This document shows positions 8,377 to 17,534 of a stretch of DNA of 62,499 bases, one piece after another. Both the position numbers and the translations under genes were made by a program. The notes beneath the pieces are model-generated. The model did no database searches. It had not been told where the DNA came from and worked only from the letters and a program-made list of their open reading frames with translations. Each line of letters opens with the position of its first letter. Within the stretch, counting starts at the first letter, position 1. The DNA is from an uncultured Saprospiraceae bacterium (lineage in GTDB: Bacteria > Bacteroidota > Bacteroidia > Chitinophagales > Saprospiraceae). The stretch lies in contig CALBEE010000085.1 in assembly GCA_937927575.1 (NCBI GenBank), positions 1-62,499 on the forward strand, in the 5' to 3' direction.

Positions 8377-8951
8377 AGCTTTAGAAAGTTTTGAAGTATT
8401 TTAATGCCAACTTTTGCAGATTTTTCTGGATGAAATTGTGTCCCATAATAATTTTCTTTTTGAATGGCAGCAGAGAAAGGAACAATATAGTCGCAGATAC
8501 CGATGGTGCTTTGACATAATTCTGCATAGTAACTATGTACATAGTATAAATTATCTTCAGTATTGATTCCTTTTAGGATTTTTCCTTTGCTCTCTGAAAG
8601 ATTATTCCATCCCATATGAGGGACCTTTAGATCTGGTGAAAATCTTTTGACTTTAGCGTCAAATATTCCAAGACAAGCTGTATTACCTTCTTCAGAATGT
8701 TTGCACATGAGTTGTAATCCTAAGCAAATTCCCAGAAACGGTTTTTTAATTTTCTTAATTGTAATATCCATATTTTTACTTCTTAAATATCTCATAGCAT
8801 TACTCGCTTCACCGACACCTGGAAATATTACTCTATCAGCATTCAGTATAGCTCTAGGATCATCAGTGACTATGCTTTCAGCGCCCAATCTTTGTAATGC
8901 ATTTTGAACTGATGTGATGTTTCCGGCATTATATTTTATTATGGCTACCAT
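8373..8951 (-). CDS. hisH: Imidazole glycerol phosphate synthase glutaminase subunit
   Basis: A 192-residue class I glutamine amidotransferase that supplies ammonia to HisF. The triad is visible: C76 in FLGICLGLQ, and H174 and E176 in TQFHPEKS. The glycine loop FPGVGEA that forms the oxyanion region is also present. There are 58 non-coding bases between hisB and this start; the other his junctions are within 15 bases or overlap. I see no terminator or promoter box in the gap. Confidence 0.97.
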   Translation of the reverse strand: MVAIIKYNAGNITSVQNALQRLGAESIVTDDPRAILNADRVIFPGVGEASNAMRYLRSKNMDITIKKIKKPFLGICLGLQLMCKHSEEGNTACLGIFDAKVKRFSPDLKVPHMGWNNLSESKGKILKGINTEDNLYYVHSYYAELCQSTIGICDYIVPFSAAIQKENYYGTQFHPEKSAKVGIKILQNFLKL

Positions 8952-9009
8952 ATTTTGTAGATCGTTGGTCTAACTAATAATTGTTAATCGTATTGGCTAG
9001 ACATGTGAT

Positions 9010-10101
9010 TTAAAGTACTCCCTTAGTACTGGGAATTGTAAAATCTGATGTTTTTGCAGTTGCCATTTGTATTGATTTTGCAAATGCCTTGAATATGGAC
9101 TCAATCTTATGATGTTCGTTATTTCCTTTGGCTTTAATATTTAAATTGCAAGCTGCGGCATCTGAGAATGATTTGAAGAAATGTTCAAACATCTCTGTAG
9201 GTACATCACCGATTTTCTCTCTTTTAAAACTAGTATTCCAAACCAACCATGATCGTCCACCAAAATCAATCGCTACTTGAGCAAGACAGTCATCCATAGG
9301 TAATAGGAATCCGTATCGTGCTATTCCTTTTTTAGATCCTAAGGCTTTTTTGAAAGCTTTACCTAAAGTAATTCCTAGATCTTCTATAGTATGATGTTCA
9401 TCTATATGGAGGTCACCTTTGCAGGTAACTTGCATATCTATAGCTGCATGTCTTGCAATCTGTTCTATCATATGATCTAGGAAATTGAGTCCTGTTGATA
9501 CCCTGGATTTGCCTGTACCATCTAGATTCAGTTTAATATTGATATCAGTTTCTTTCGTTTTTCTATGTATGGTAGCAATCCTTTCTTTTCTTTTTAGAAA
9601 ATTGTAAATCTCTTGCCACGAATTGGTATTGAATACTGCTTTTTTATAGTTGTCCTTATTTAAATAGATGCCTTGACAGCCGATATTTTCTGCAAGTTGA
9701 ATGTCAGATATCCGATCACCAATTACAAATGAATTTTCTAAGTCGTAATTGCCATAAAGGTATTTAGGTAATAGTCCTGTATTTGGTTTTCGGGTAGAGG
9801 CATTGTCGTCAGGAAAACTTCTATCAATTAGTATTTCTTCAAATACTATGTTTTCGTTTCTCAGTGCAGTTATTATTTTATCATGGGCAGGCCAGAACGT
9901 TTCTTCAGGAAAAGATTCTGTGCCGAGCCCGTCTTGATTGGTAATCATCACAAGACTATAGTCTAGTTCCGTATTTATTCGACTCAACCACTGGAATACA
10001 CCAGGATAAAACTCTAACTTATCTAAACTATCTAGTTGGTAGTCATGAGGTGGCTCTTTAACTAAAGTCCCATCCCTATCTATAAATAATATTTTTTTCA
10101 T
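9010..10101 (-). CDS. hisB: Bifunctional histidinol-phosphatase / imidazoleglycerol-phosphate dehydratase
   Basis: 363 residues, the fused form known from Enterobacteria and Bacteroidota. Residues 1-165 are a HAD phosphatase with the DxDGT motif (D8, D10 in FIDRDGT) that dephosphorylates histidinol phosphate. Residues ~175-363 are the dehydratase, with the two metal-binding His/Glu clusters [12 protein letters not shown] and [13 protein letters not shown]. The start lies 6 bases after hisC. It catalyses steps 6 and 8 of the pathway. Confidence 0.97.
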   Translation of the reverse strand: MKKILFIDRDGTLVKEPPHDYQLDSLDKLEFYPGVFQWLSRINTELDYSLVMITNQDGLGTESFPEETFWPAHDKIITALRNENIVFEEILIDRSFPDDNASTRKPNTGLLPKYLYGNYDLENSFVIGDRISDIQLAENIGCQGIYLNKDNYKKAVFNTNSWQEIYNFLKRKERIATIHRKTKETDINIKLNLDGTGKSRVSTGLNFLDHMIEQIARHAAIDMQVTCKGDLHIDEHHTIEDLGITLGKAFKKALGSKKGIARYGFLLPMDDCLAQVAIDFGGRSWLVWNTSFKREKIGDVPTEMFEHFFKSFSDAAACNLNIKAKGNNEHHKIESIFKAFAKSIQMATAKTSDFTIPSTKGVL

Positions 10102-10107
10102 GATCTA

Positions 10108-11202
10108 TTAATGTCTATTGATTAAGTCATTTGTTGCAGAGCAATCAAACTTAGAAGTGGAGTATCTTTGGCTATTGTTCTCTTTCAATGCCTTAAGTAA
10201 TCTGTTATTTTCTTCAGCAGTACCGATTGAGATACGTATTCCATTTTCTATTTTATTGCTTTGATTTCTAGTAATGATATTTTGAGATATTAAATTTCTA
10301 TACACATCTTCCGCATTATCTATTTCGATTAATAAGAAGTTAGTTTCTGATGAATGTATTTTAGTGATACTATCTATTTTAGATAATTCATCTCGTAGTC
10401 TAGAGCGTTCTTTTTTGATAGTATGAACTTGAATGTCCTTTGCCTTTTTATTCTGTAAAGCTTCTAGAGCAACCTTTTGATTTAGACTGCTAATATTGTA
10501 TGGAGACTTTACCTTATTGAGAAGTGCAATGATTTCAGTATTGGTGTAAGCCATGCCAATTCTTAGAGCAGCCAATCCCCATGCTTTGCTTAATGTCTGA
10601 AGAATCACGAGGTTTTTATATTTCTTTATTTTTGATAACCAAGAACTCATGTTTGCGAAATCTATATATGCTTCATCAATCACTATTATGCTATTGAATT
10701 GTTCCAAGAGCCACTCTATATCCTTAACATTGATAAGATTGCCTGTTGGGTTGTTTGGGCTACATACATATATTATTTTGATGCTATCGTCAGTAAGATG
10801 AGGTTTAACTCGTTCAACGTCAATTTGAAACTGGGCATTTAATGCTATTGAGATATATTCAACATCTTGGATCGATGCGGATACTTGATACATTCCATAG
10901 CTAGGAGTAAAGCCAATAACTTTGTCTTTGCTAGGTCTACAAAATATTCTCATTAAAAGATCTATGACTTCGTCACTGCCATTCCCCACAAAAATGTTTT
11001 CTGTAGCTACAGATTTGATTTCGGATAATTTCTGTTTTAGAAGTTGTTGATATGGATCTGGATATCTATTGAGTGAGCCGTATGGATTTTCATTAGCATC
11101 TAGAAAGGTACCCTGAGTGCCCTCATATGCATCTCTAGCTGACGAATAGCCTTCCATTTCGAGTATATTGGGTCTTACTATTTCGGATATGTTTTTATTC
11201 AT
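10108..11202 (-). CDS. hisC: Histidinol-phosphate aminotransferase
   Basis: A 364-residue fold-type I PLP aminotransferase. It converts imidazole-acetol phosphate to histidinol phosphate with glutamate as donor. Seen are GNGSDEVIDLL, the CSPNNPTGN loop, the aspartate of VIDEAYIDF that contacts the PLP pyridine nitrogen, and the Schiff-base lysine in LSKAWGLAALRIG. The final ~20 residues (SQRYSTSKFDCSATNDL..) extend beyond the usual end and look non-conserved. The start overlaps hisD by 8 nt. Confidence 0.97.
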   Translation of the reverse strand: MNKNISEIVRPNILEMEGYSSARDAYEGTQGTFLDANENPYGSLNRYPDPYQQLLKQKLSEIKSVATENIFVGNGSDEVIDLLMRIFCRPSKDKVIGFTPSYGMYQVSASIQDVEYISIALNAQFQIDVERVKPHLTDDSIKIIYVCSPNNPTGNLINVKDIEWLLEQFNSIIVIDEAYIDFANMSSWLSKIKKYKNLVILQTLSKAWGLAALRIGMAYTNTEIIALLNKVKSPYNISSLNQKVALEALQNKKAKDIQVHTIKKERSRLRDELSKIDSITKIHSSETNFLLIEIDNAEDVYRNLISQNIITRNQSNKIENGIRISIGTAEENNRLLKALKENNSQRYSTSKFDCSATNDLINRH

Positions 11203-12484
11203 TTCTAAGCGATTTTAGTCTTAGTGAAACAGCCATTCTGTGGGCTTGAAGTCCTTCTGCAGCGGCCATAGTTTCGATGGTTGGACCAATATTTTCTAAA
11301 CCTTCTTTCGATATTTTTTGAAATGTAATTTTCTTTACAAAGCTATCTACTGACACGCCACTATACGCTTTTGCATACCCATTGGTGGGTAATGTATGGT
11401 TAGTGCCGCTAGCATAATCTCCGGCACTCTCGCAGCTATAATTGCCTAAAAACACGGAGCCAGCATTGACAACTTTATTTATAAGATCATCTGCATTTGC
11501 GCTAGCAATTATTAGGTGCTCTGGGGCATAGGCATTACTATACTCGAGACATTCCCTTTCGTTTTTAAATAAAATGGCTCTACTATTGGCAATAGATTGT
11601 TGTGTTTCATTTTTTCTCGGTAATAATTGAATTTGCTTTTTTATTTCATTGAGGACTTGGTCAATTATGAATTCATTATGAGAGACTATTGTCACTTGAC
11701 TATCCGCGCCATGCTCTGCTTGTGAAAGTAAGTCAGCTGCTATATATGAGGGAATTGAAGTGCCATCTGCTATTACTAGTAACTCGCTTGGTCCAGCTGG
11801 CATATCTATTGCGACTCCAAGTGATTGTGCTTTTGATTTTGCTTCGGTGACATATTGATTGCCAGGCCCAAATATCTTATCTACCTTAGGGATAGTTTCT
11901 GTTCCATGGCTCATCGCGGCTATAGCTTGGGCTCCACCTACTTTATAGATTTCATTGATACCCAATACATCTGCAGTATATAGTATCGCTGGATGTATAG
12001 TGCCATCAGATTGAGGCGGAGTACAAAGTATTATTTTGTCGCATCCTGCTAATGTGGCTGGTATTCCTAACATTAAAATTGTCGAAAATAGAGGTGCAGT
12101 GCCCCCTGGAATATATAATCCGACTTTTTCAATTGCTACATTTTTACGCCAGCAAGTTATGCCAACAGAAGTCTCAACTTTAGGTTCTTTTACCAATTGA
12201 GAGCTATGATATTTTTGGATGTTGGATTTTGCGATTTTAATAGCACGCTTTAGTTTGTCACTTACTAAGTCTCTTGCATTGGTTATTTCAAAATTGGAAA
12301 CCTTGAGATTTTCAATATTTGCGCCATCCAATGTTTTAGCCAGATTAAGTAAAGTGGAATCTCCGTTTTGTTTCACACTATTAAAGATTTTTTCTACTAC
12401 ATCTGATACTTTGTTATTGTCGATGTATGGCCGTTGACATAAATAAGACCATGTCTCTTTTTTGGGGTATATGTACTTTTTCAT
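11195..12484 (-). CDS. hisD: Histidinol dehydrogenase
   Basis: 429 residues, typical for HisD, which oxidises histidinol twice with NAD to histidine. Zinc ligands are visible in LLSQAEHGADSQ (Gln, His), ESAGDYASGTNH (Asp) and EGLQAHRMAV (His). The catalytic Glu-His pair is in YAPEHLIIA. The substrate loop GPGNQYV and PAGPSELLVIAD are also present. It lies 15 bases after hisG and overlaps hisC by 8 nt. Confidence 0.98.
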   Translation of the reverse strand: MKKYIYPKKETWSYLCQRPYIDNNKVSDVVEKIFNSVKQNGDSTLLNLAKTLDGANIENLKVSNFEITNARDLVSDKLKRAIKIAKSNIQKYHSSQLVKEPKVETSVGITCWRKNVAIEKVGLYIPGGTAPLFSTILMLGIPATLAGCDKIILCTPPQSDGTIHPAILYTADVLGINEIYKVGGAQAIAAMSHGTETIPKVDKIFGPGNQYVTEAKSKAQSLGVAIDMPAGPSELLVIADGTSIPSYIAADLLSQAEHGADSQVTIVSHNEFIIDQVLNEIKKQIQLLPRKNETQQSIANSRAILFKNERECLEYSNAYAPEHLIIASANADDLINKVVNAGSVFLGNYSCESAGDYASGTNHTLPTNGYAKAYSGVSVDSFVKKITFQKISKEGLENIGPTIETMAAAEGLQAHRMAVSLRLKSLRNE

Positions 12485-12499
12485 TTTTTTTCTTTTGGA

Positions 12500-13357
12500 T
12501 TATCTAATCATTTTATCCAATGGGACGACTAGTATATCTTTTGCACCATTTTCTTTAAGTCGATCTAGTATATCCCAAAATTTTTCTTCTTCTATAACGG
12601 AGTGTAAGGAACTCCATCCGTCTTCTACGAGTGGCAGGACTGTTGGGCTTTTGAGTACAGGGAGGATATTACTCACTGCTTCTATTTTCTCGTTGGGTAC
12701 ATTAAGTAAAATGTATTTGGAAGTTCTAGCTCTTAACACTGCTTGTATTCTGAATAAGAGTTTGTCTAGAATTTTTTGTACTGATTTGGGTAGCGATAAA
12801 GATGTGGCCAATACAGCTTCTGACTGCATGATAACTTGTGCTTCCTTTAGACCATTTTTGTATAGCGTACTACCTGTACTGACGATATCGCAAATTGCAT
12901 CCGCGAGTCCGATGGTGGGCGCAATTTCTACTGAGCCAGAGATGATATGGGTTTCGGCTTGTATCCCATTTGATTGTAAATATCGGTTTAGCGTATTCGG
13001 GTAAGACGTGGCAATCTTTTTACCTTCAAAGAATTCAATGGAGGTATTTTCTGTATCTTTTGTAACAGCTAAGGACACTCTACATTTTGAAAAGCCTAAC
13101 TTCTGTATAACTTGAATTTGGCTCTCTTTTTCGAGTATAGTATTTTGACCGATAATGCCTGCATTGACTACTCCGTCTTCTATGCACTGGGGGATGTCAG
13201 AGTTACGCAGGTAAAATATCTCTAAGGGAAAGTTTGAAGCACTTACTCTTAATTGATCTTTTCTACTACTTATTTTAATGCCGCACTCCTTTAGAATATT
13301 AAGTGATTCGATATTCAGTCGGCCACTTTTTTGAATTGCTATTTTGAGCATACTCAT
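12500..13357 (-). CDS. hisG: ATP phosphoribosyltransferase, long form
   Basis: 285 residues, the long HisG type with a C-terminal ACT-like regulatory domain (from about residue 210), so it should be hexameric and feedback-inhibited by histidine without HisZ. The signature EIAPTIGLADAICDIVSTGSTL spans about 144-165 (given here only as a motif). It catalyses the committed step, PRPP plus ATP to PR-ATP. The start may be Met1 or Met3. It is the first gene of the operon and lies 56 bases after an intrinsic terminator preceded by a His-rich leader peptide, so its transcription should be controlled by attenuation. Confidence 0.98.
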   Translation of the reverse strand: MSMLKIAIQKSGRLNIESLNILKECGIKISSRKDQLRVSASNFPLEIFYLRNSDIPQCIEDGVVNAGIIGQNTILEKESQIQVIQKLGFSKCRVSLAVTKDTENTSIEFFEGKKIATSYPNTLNRYLQSNGIQAETHIISGSVEIAPTIGLADAICDIVSTGSTLYKNGLKEAQVIMQSEAVLATSLSLPKSVQKILDKLLFRIQAVLRARTSKYILLNVPNEKIEAVSNILPVLKSPTVLPLVEDGWSSLHSVIEEEKFWDILDRLKENGAKDILVVPLDKMIR

Positions 13358-13413
13358 TTACTTGTTTGATTAAGTGCCTGAGTAGCCAGAAAGAGTCTAA
13401 TTGAGATGTTTGT

Positions 13414-13451
13414 AAAAAGAAAACCCTGTCTGAATACTCAGACAGGGTTTT
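13414..13451 (-). terminator. Intrinsic terminator of the his attenuator
   Basis: On the minus strand a perfect 14-bp stem (AAAACCCTGTCTGA with TCAGACAGGGTTTT, arms at 13438-13451 and 13420-13433, 4-nt loop) is followed directly by CTTTTTA. This is a textbook Rho-independent terminator placed between the leader peptide and hisG, where no gene ends. It would abort transcription before the structural genes unless disrupted. Confidence 0.9.
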
Positions 13452-13486
13452 GATATTTTATTTATATACTACATATATCATTTCCG

Positions 13487-13540
13487 TTATGCCTGAGAGC
13501 AATTATGAAAATGATGATGATGTAATTGTGTGTATTTCAT
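13487..13540 (-). CDS. hisL: His operon leader peptide (17 aa, five His codons)
   Basis: An ATG at 13540 (minus strand) opens a short frame that reads MKYTQLHHHHFHNCSQA and stops at TAA (13487-13489). Four CAT codons are consecutive and a fifth follows after one Phe. The frame is too short for standard gene calling. It sits ~40-50 bases after the promoter element and 36 bases before the stem of the terminator. Placement and composition match the his leader peptides of enterobacteria: a ribosome starved of charged tRNA-His stalls on the CAT run and alters RNA folding downstream. An A-rich stretch (GAAAGAA) precedes the ATG, as usual for Bacteroidota start sites. The segment holding the CAT codons (13507-13515) can pair with 13477-13485 (9 pairs, one G-U), a plausible 1:2 helix. 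Confidence 0.88.
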   Translation of the reverse strand: MKYTQLHHHHFHNCSQA

Positions 13541-13578
13541 TTCTTTCAAATTCTTTATTCTTATATTGAATTCTTATA

Positions 13579-13586
13579 CAAACATA
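13579..13586 (-). promoter_or_regulatory. Bacteroidota -7 promoter element of the his operon
   Basis: Read on the minus strand the box is TATGTTTG, a match to TAnnTTTG. It would start transcription near 13572, giving ~30 bases before the leader peptide and a leader RNA of about 215 nt before hisG. I see no clear -33 TTG at the usual distance. The rest of the 13541-13779 interval is A/T-rich and shows no other gene. Confidence 0.6.
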
Positions 13587-13779
13587 TATTGTTTTATTGA
13601 GAGTTGCTAATCTTTTTTCGATTTACCGCTCAATTTTCTCTTAGGGATATCGATATTTGAAGTTCGGATTGTCAGTAACTGTTTGTGCTTTAAGGTAATA
13701 GAACCAATTGTTGGCTTCAATTTTATTTTTATGAGAGTCTACTTTTTCATTTAGATTCAAAATTTTTAATTTGTAGGAG

Positions 13780-14400
13780 ATGAAATTATACTCAAGAATG
13801 CGTTTTGGTTTATGTCAGGTAATGTTTTTGATCTTAATCCTAATAGCATGTAATAGGAAGTCTAGTGATATATCTGCTCTGTACGTACCTTGTGATAGAT
13901 TAGCTGGCGTGAAATATACAGATATCTCATTTTCGTTGTTTGATTTAATTATACAAGGAGACACCTCTCAGATCAACGAAGTGAAGTATGAATGTAGTAA
14001 CTCAGCTTTTATAGTATCTAAGTCTATCTATAATATTTATGGGAAGTGGGATAAAATTATAGAGCTTGAGAATAAACGCAACTTGATAGTTTGGGATAGC
14101 CTTTTCTTATTATCTAATCGTAATCCTTACACACTTTTGGCGAGAAATTACGAAGGGAGAAATACAGTTTTTGGTTCATTTATGATTTTGTCTCAACATG
14201 GTGATGAGCTGTCGGAGGCATCTACAGATCGTGATAGCTTGATTGCAGTTGTCACACGGTTGATCGACGACTCTTTGATTTTAGAGGATTCCAGTTTCTT
14301 TTATAGAGACTATTGGCTGGACGTTAACCCTAGTCACTGGCGTAAATTGGAAAACTATCGGAAAAATAAAAGAAACCATGAGAAGAATTGGTGGCGCTAA
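13780..14400 (+). CDS. Hypothetical lipoprotein with a YGKWD-type domain
   Basis: 206 residues. A hydrophobic signal ends in LILIAC (lipobox Cys at 24). The mature part contains KYECSNSAFIVSKSIYNIYGKWD followed by RNLIVWDSLFLL and LLARNYEGRNTVFGSFMIL (motifs noted as landmarks). The same order of landmarks appears in the secreted protein at 51010: FHCPFTTFYTAKVLYDKYGKWD, NEKLLWSNIQLF, IAASGYEDEWDMYASIIVF. The two therefore share an unnamed ~110-residue domain. I do not recognise a family. The Lys/Arg/Asn-rich tail is probably disordered. It is divergent from the his operon, with 420 bases between the starts. Confidence 0.7.
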   Translation: MKLYSRMRFGLCQVMFLILILIACNRKSSDISALYVPCDRLAGVKYTDISFSLFDLIIQGDTSQINEVKYECSNSAFIVSKSIYNIYGKWDKIIELENKRNLIVWDSLFLLSNRNPYTLLARNYEGRNTVFGSFMILSQHGDELSEASTDRDSLIAVVTRLIDDSLILEDSSFFYRDYWLDVNPSHWRKLENYRKNKRNHEKNWWR

Positions 14401-14493
14401 ATAGTCATTGATAAAAACTAGATTATGGATAGGGGGAACCTTCGATAAAAGCAACCATATATACGAAGAATCTTCATTACTAAATTTATCCAT

Positions 14494-17409
14494 GTGAAAC
14501 ATCTTTTATCGGTCGTCATTTCTTGTTTTACATTCTCAGTATTCGCTCAATCTAGTCCCGGAGGTTACATTGAAGGATGGGATAATTATGATAACTCATC
14601 ATACCAAGGTCTTGGTGAAAGGGAAGTGCAATGGGCTTTTACAGGATTAAGAGCTATTGATACAGTGCCTGATATAGGTATCCATCCTAGAGTATTCTTT
14701 GGGCCAGATGATGTTGCAGAAATTAAAAATAGACTAGAGAATACAACTAGTGGACAGTCCGTTACGGCACAGATACACGCATATACTACATTACTTCATT
14801 TGGGTTATCAAGCTGGAGGATACAATCATAATACTGACTATGGTCAAGATGCTGATGGTAATAGATATATAGATAATGCAGGTGCTTGGGATCATCATAG
14901 CTATTATTACAAGTTGATTGATGAGGATCCATCGGTCTGGGAAGATGCGACTATTAAAAATAGACATCGGACGGCCTCACATATGGCCTTAGAGGCTTTT
15001 GAATGTTTGATGAATGAAGGAGAAATCGATGACGATACCGGATTAAGTTATGAAGATCGATCGCAGCAACTATCTACTGCTATGACCTATTGGGCATCGC
15101 TGGCACTAGAAGATCCTGAACTAAATAGTGATACTTATAATCGATTTGGAGGCATTCATATGGCATTGGCTTATGATATTCATTATAATGGATTATCTGT
15201 CGGTCAGCAAGATACAGTTCGTATGGCTTTAGCCTTAATTATTCCCAATACTCAAAGACATGGTGCTGAATTAGCAGCTTATGCATCGACTAGTAATTGG
15301 ACAGGACTCAACTCCTTTGAAATTATTACCAATTTGGCGATTGAAGGGGAAGAAGGATATAATCCAAACTTAACGGATCGATGGATGAGAGCCTATCATA
15401 CATTTATAAATTATGGCTGGTATCCATCTGGAGCTGGGTATGAAGGCTTGGGTAAAAATTATATGTTCATCACCACTGGAATCGCATTGGCGAAACGAGG
15501 ATTTAGTATGTTAGGTCATCCACATGTCAAGTCTTATGCTACAGAATTTTTACCAGCGATTACACAGCCTTTCGGACATGGATTTACGTCTTATGATGTT
15601 TGGGGTGGGAGTGGGCATGATGATGTCACTGGTGGATATAAGTTCAGCGCTTCGGACGCTGTTGGATTGAAATGGATTTTTCCTAACGACCCTAAAGTTG
15701 ATTTGATGTGGAGAAATTATATTGAAAAATGGTATAAGAATGATTCGGATGGATATGTTTATCAGCAATTCTTATGCGACGATAGTTACTATAATTACTT
15801 ATTGACGGCAGCTATTTTTGCAGAGGATTATGATGAATCTACAACATTGAATGAGCAAATGAATTCATATGTCGAAGAAGATTATATCGCCGCGCAAAGA
15901 GGGTTAGCAATAATGCGTAGTGGTAGTGATTCATTGGATTTAGCGGTGCAATTTCATTGTCGACAAGATATGGGTGGGCATACACATGGTGATAAATTGG
16001 ACTTTACTTTAAGTTCGCATGGAAGGGTTTGGATCCGAAAGACCTACGGAGGAAGTCCTTTTCAGCCGACATGGTATCACAGCTCGATATTAGTCGATGA
16101 TATAGCCATCGGAGTAGGAGATCCAGACGGAGATAAGGTTCGCCAGCCAGGGACTCTATTAGAATGGCATCCTGATAGTCAACTTACTAAGGTAGCTGGT
16201 GATGCCACTTATGCATATACTTGGGAATGGCATTGGTCCCCTCAATCCGCTGCTAATGATCATCCTTGGTTAGGGTCTAATGGTTGGGAGGGAGTGAATG
16301 AAACATGGAATGATTTTCAATTTGTAAAAGGCGATGAGGCATTTTATGATATTCCATTTTATGATTATGCACATTGGCATCAAGAAGATAAGTTGGAGCG
16401 AATGATAAAGCGTGAATACAATCCTATGGAAAAGGTATTAAGGACTGTAGGTGTATTTAAAGGTGATCATCCATTTGTTTTGATTGCAGATGATATTCAA
16501 AAAGATAATAGTGAACACAATTACAAATGGTTAGGGCAATTGGCTCGTGACTTGACTATAGAATCGACAGATATTAATTTAGTTGATGAAGATTATAGAG
16601 CAGATTTCATTCTTAAAGAACCAGACATCGAAGGTGATCGTAGATTATTAGTTAGAGTATTGCATAATGAAAATTTCGACGGATCTACGCCGCCGGGTTA
16701 CCAAGATACACTAGATTATGTAGATTTCTTTACGGGTAATCCCTTTAATTCTAATCCCAATTATGTTAGACCTAGGCTAATAGTAGAGAGTAATAGTGTT
16801 TCACCTGATTTTAAAATTTTACTTTTCCCTCACGTCGACGGAGACGTTTTGCCAATAACTTCTTGGAATAATAATAAAGATACACTCATGGTTACATGTG
16901 GATCAGAGGTAAACCATATTGCTTTTGAGCAAAATTCAACAGGAAGAACAGAATTTAATTTAGTTGGCGATTGTGGATTGGTTACTAATAATGCGGATGA
17001 TGGTAAGGGATCATTGAGAGAGGTTTTATCATGTGTCGAAGAGGGCGATACCATTCGATTTAGTATTGGTTTGAAGAATCAAACTATAGCTTTGACCTCA
17101 GAATTGTTAATAGATAAAAGTTTCACGATTGAGAGCGATCTCTCTGAAAATATCACGATTGCAGCAGCAGATCCAACGGATATAGCGATGATAAATACTA
17201 TTAAGGTAAGTAGTGGAAATCAACTCCATTTGATTGGGCTAAAGGTAGAAGGTGCTCACGGTCCTGAAGGTTCTTCGATTCTAAATAATGGTATGCTTTA
17301 TCTAAGAGATATGATGATCAAAAAAGGAAGTGGTACGAATGCGAACTCCTCTATAAATAATACGAATGGAGCAGTAATGAATACATTTGGAGCATGTGTT
17401 ATAGATTAG
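14494..17409 (+). CDS. Heparinase II/III-like secreted protein, probable polysaccharide lyase
   Basis: 971 residues with a signal peptide (MKHLLSVVISCFTFSVFAQ). Residues ~55-440 look like the alpha/alpha toroid of heparinase II/III-type lyases (NNW-like SNWTGLNSFEI, GWYPSGAGYEGLG). Residues ~470-650 resemble the heparinase II/III beta-sandwich: RGLAIMRSGSDSLDLAVQF, then GGHTHGDKLDFTLSSHGR. From ~830 a TNNADDGKGSLREVLSCV segment begins a right-handed beta-helix of the kind with GSLR..GDTI repeats. It ends without a T9SS domain and the helix is short, so the C-terminus may be truncated. The start is GTG at 14494; an ATG two bases earlier is out of frame and followed at once by TGA. The substrate (uronate polysaccharide) is unknown. 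No susCD is adjacent. Confidence 0.7.
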   Translation: MKHLLSVVISCFTFSVFAQSSPGGYIEGWDNYDNSSYQGLGEREVQWAFTGLRAIDTVPDIGIHPRVFFGPDDVAEIKNRLENTTSGQSVTAQIHAYTTLLHLGYQAGGYNHNTDYGQDADGNRYIDNAGAWDHHSYYYKLIDEDPSVWEDATIKNRHRTASHMALEAFECLMNEGEIDDDTGLSYEDRSQQLSTAMTYWASLALEDPELNSDTYNRFGGIHMALAYDIHYNGLSVGQQDTVRMALALIIPNTQRHGAELAAYASTSNWTGLNSFEIITNLAIEGEEGYNPNLTDRWMRAYHTFINYGWYPSGAGYEGLGKNYMFITTGIALAKRGFSMLGHPHVKSYATEFLPAITQPFGHGFTSYDVWGGSGHDDVTGGYKFSASDAVGLKWIFPNDPKVDLMWRNYIEKWYKNDSDGYVYQQFLCDDSYYNYLLTAAIFAEDYDESTTLNEQMNSYVEEDYIAAQRGLAIMRSGSDSLDLAVQFHCRQDMGGHTHGDKLDFTLSSHGRVWIRKTYGGSPFQPTWYHSSILVDDIAIGVGDPDGDKVRQPGTLLEWHPDSQLTKVAGDATYAYTWEWHWSPQSAANDHPWLGSNGWEGVNETWNDFQFVKGDEAFYDIPFYDYAHWHQEDKLERMIKREYNPMEKVLRTVGVFKGDHPFVLIADDIQKDNSEHNYKWLGQLARDLTIESTDINLVDEDYRADFILKEPDIEGDRRLLVRVLHNENFDGSTPPGYQDTLDYVDFFTGNPFNSNPNYVRPRLIVESNSVSPDFKILLFPHVDGDVLPITSWNNNKDTLMVTCGSEVNHIAFEQNSTGRTEFNLVGDCGLVTNNADDGKGSLREVLSCVEEGDTIRFSIGLKNQTIALTSELLIDKSFTIESDLSENITIAAADPTDIAMINTIKVSSGNQLHLIGLKVEGAHGPEGSSILNNGMLYLRDMMIKKGSGTNANSSINNTNGAVMNTFGACVID

Positions 17410-17534
17410 TAGATGATATTCTGGACTTCTAGCAAACGGTTTTTCCTTTTTTTATAACTGCACAAGAATTACATTTTAATATCACGATATATAATCATTT
17501 CAAGTGAAGAACTAGTAGAATCGTGTACTTGATT

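Noticed and set aside
12462-13004. 180-codon plus-strand ORF
   Set aside because: Antisense shadow of hisG; no signal or family and low-complexity Ser/Ile/Leu composition.
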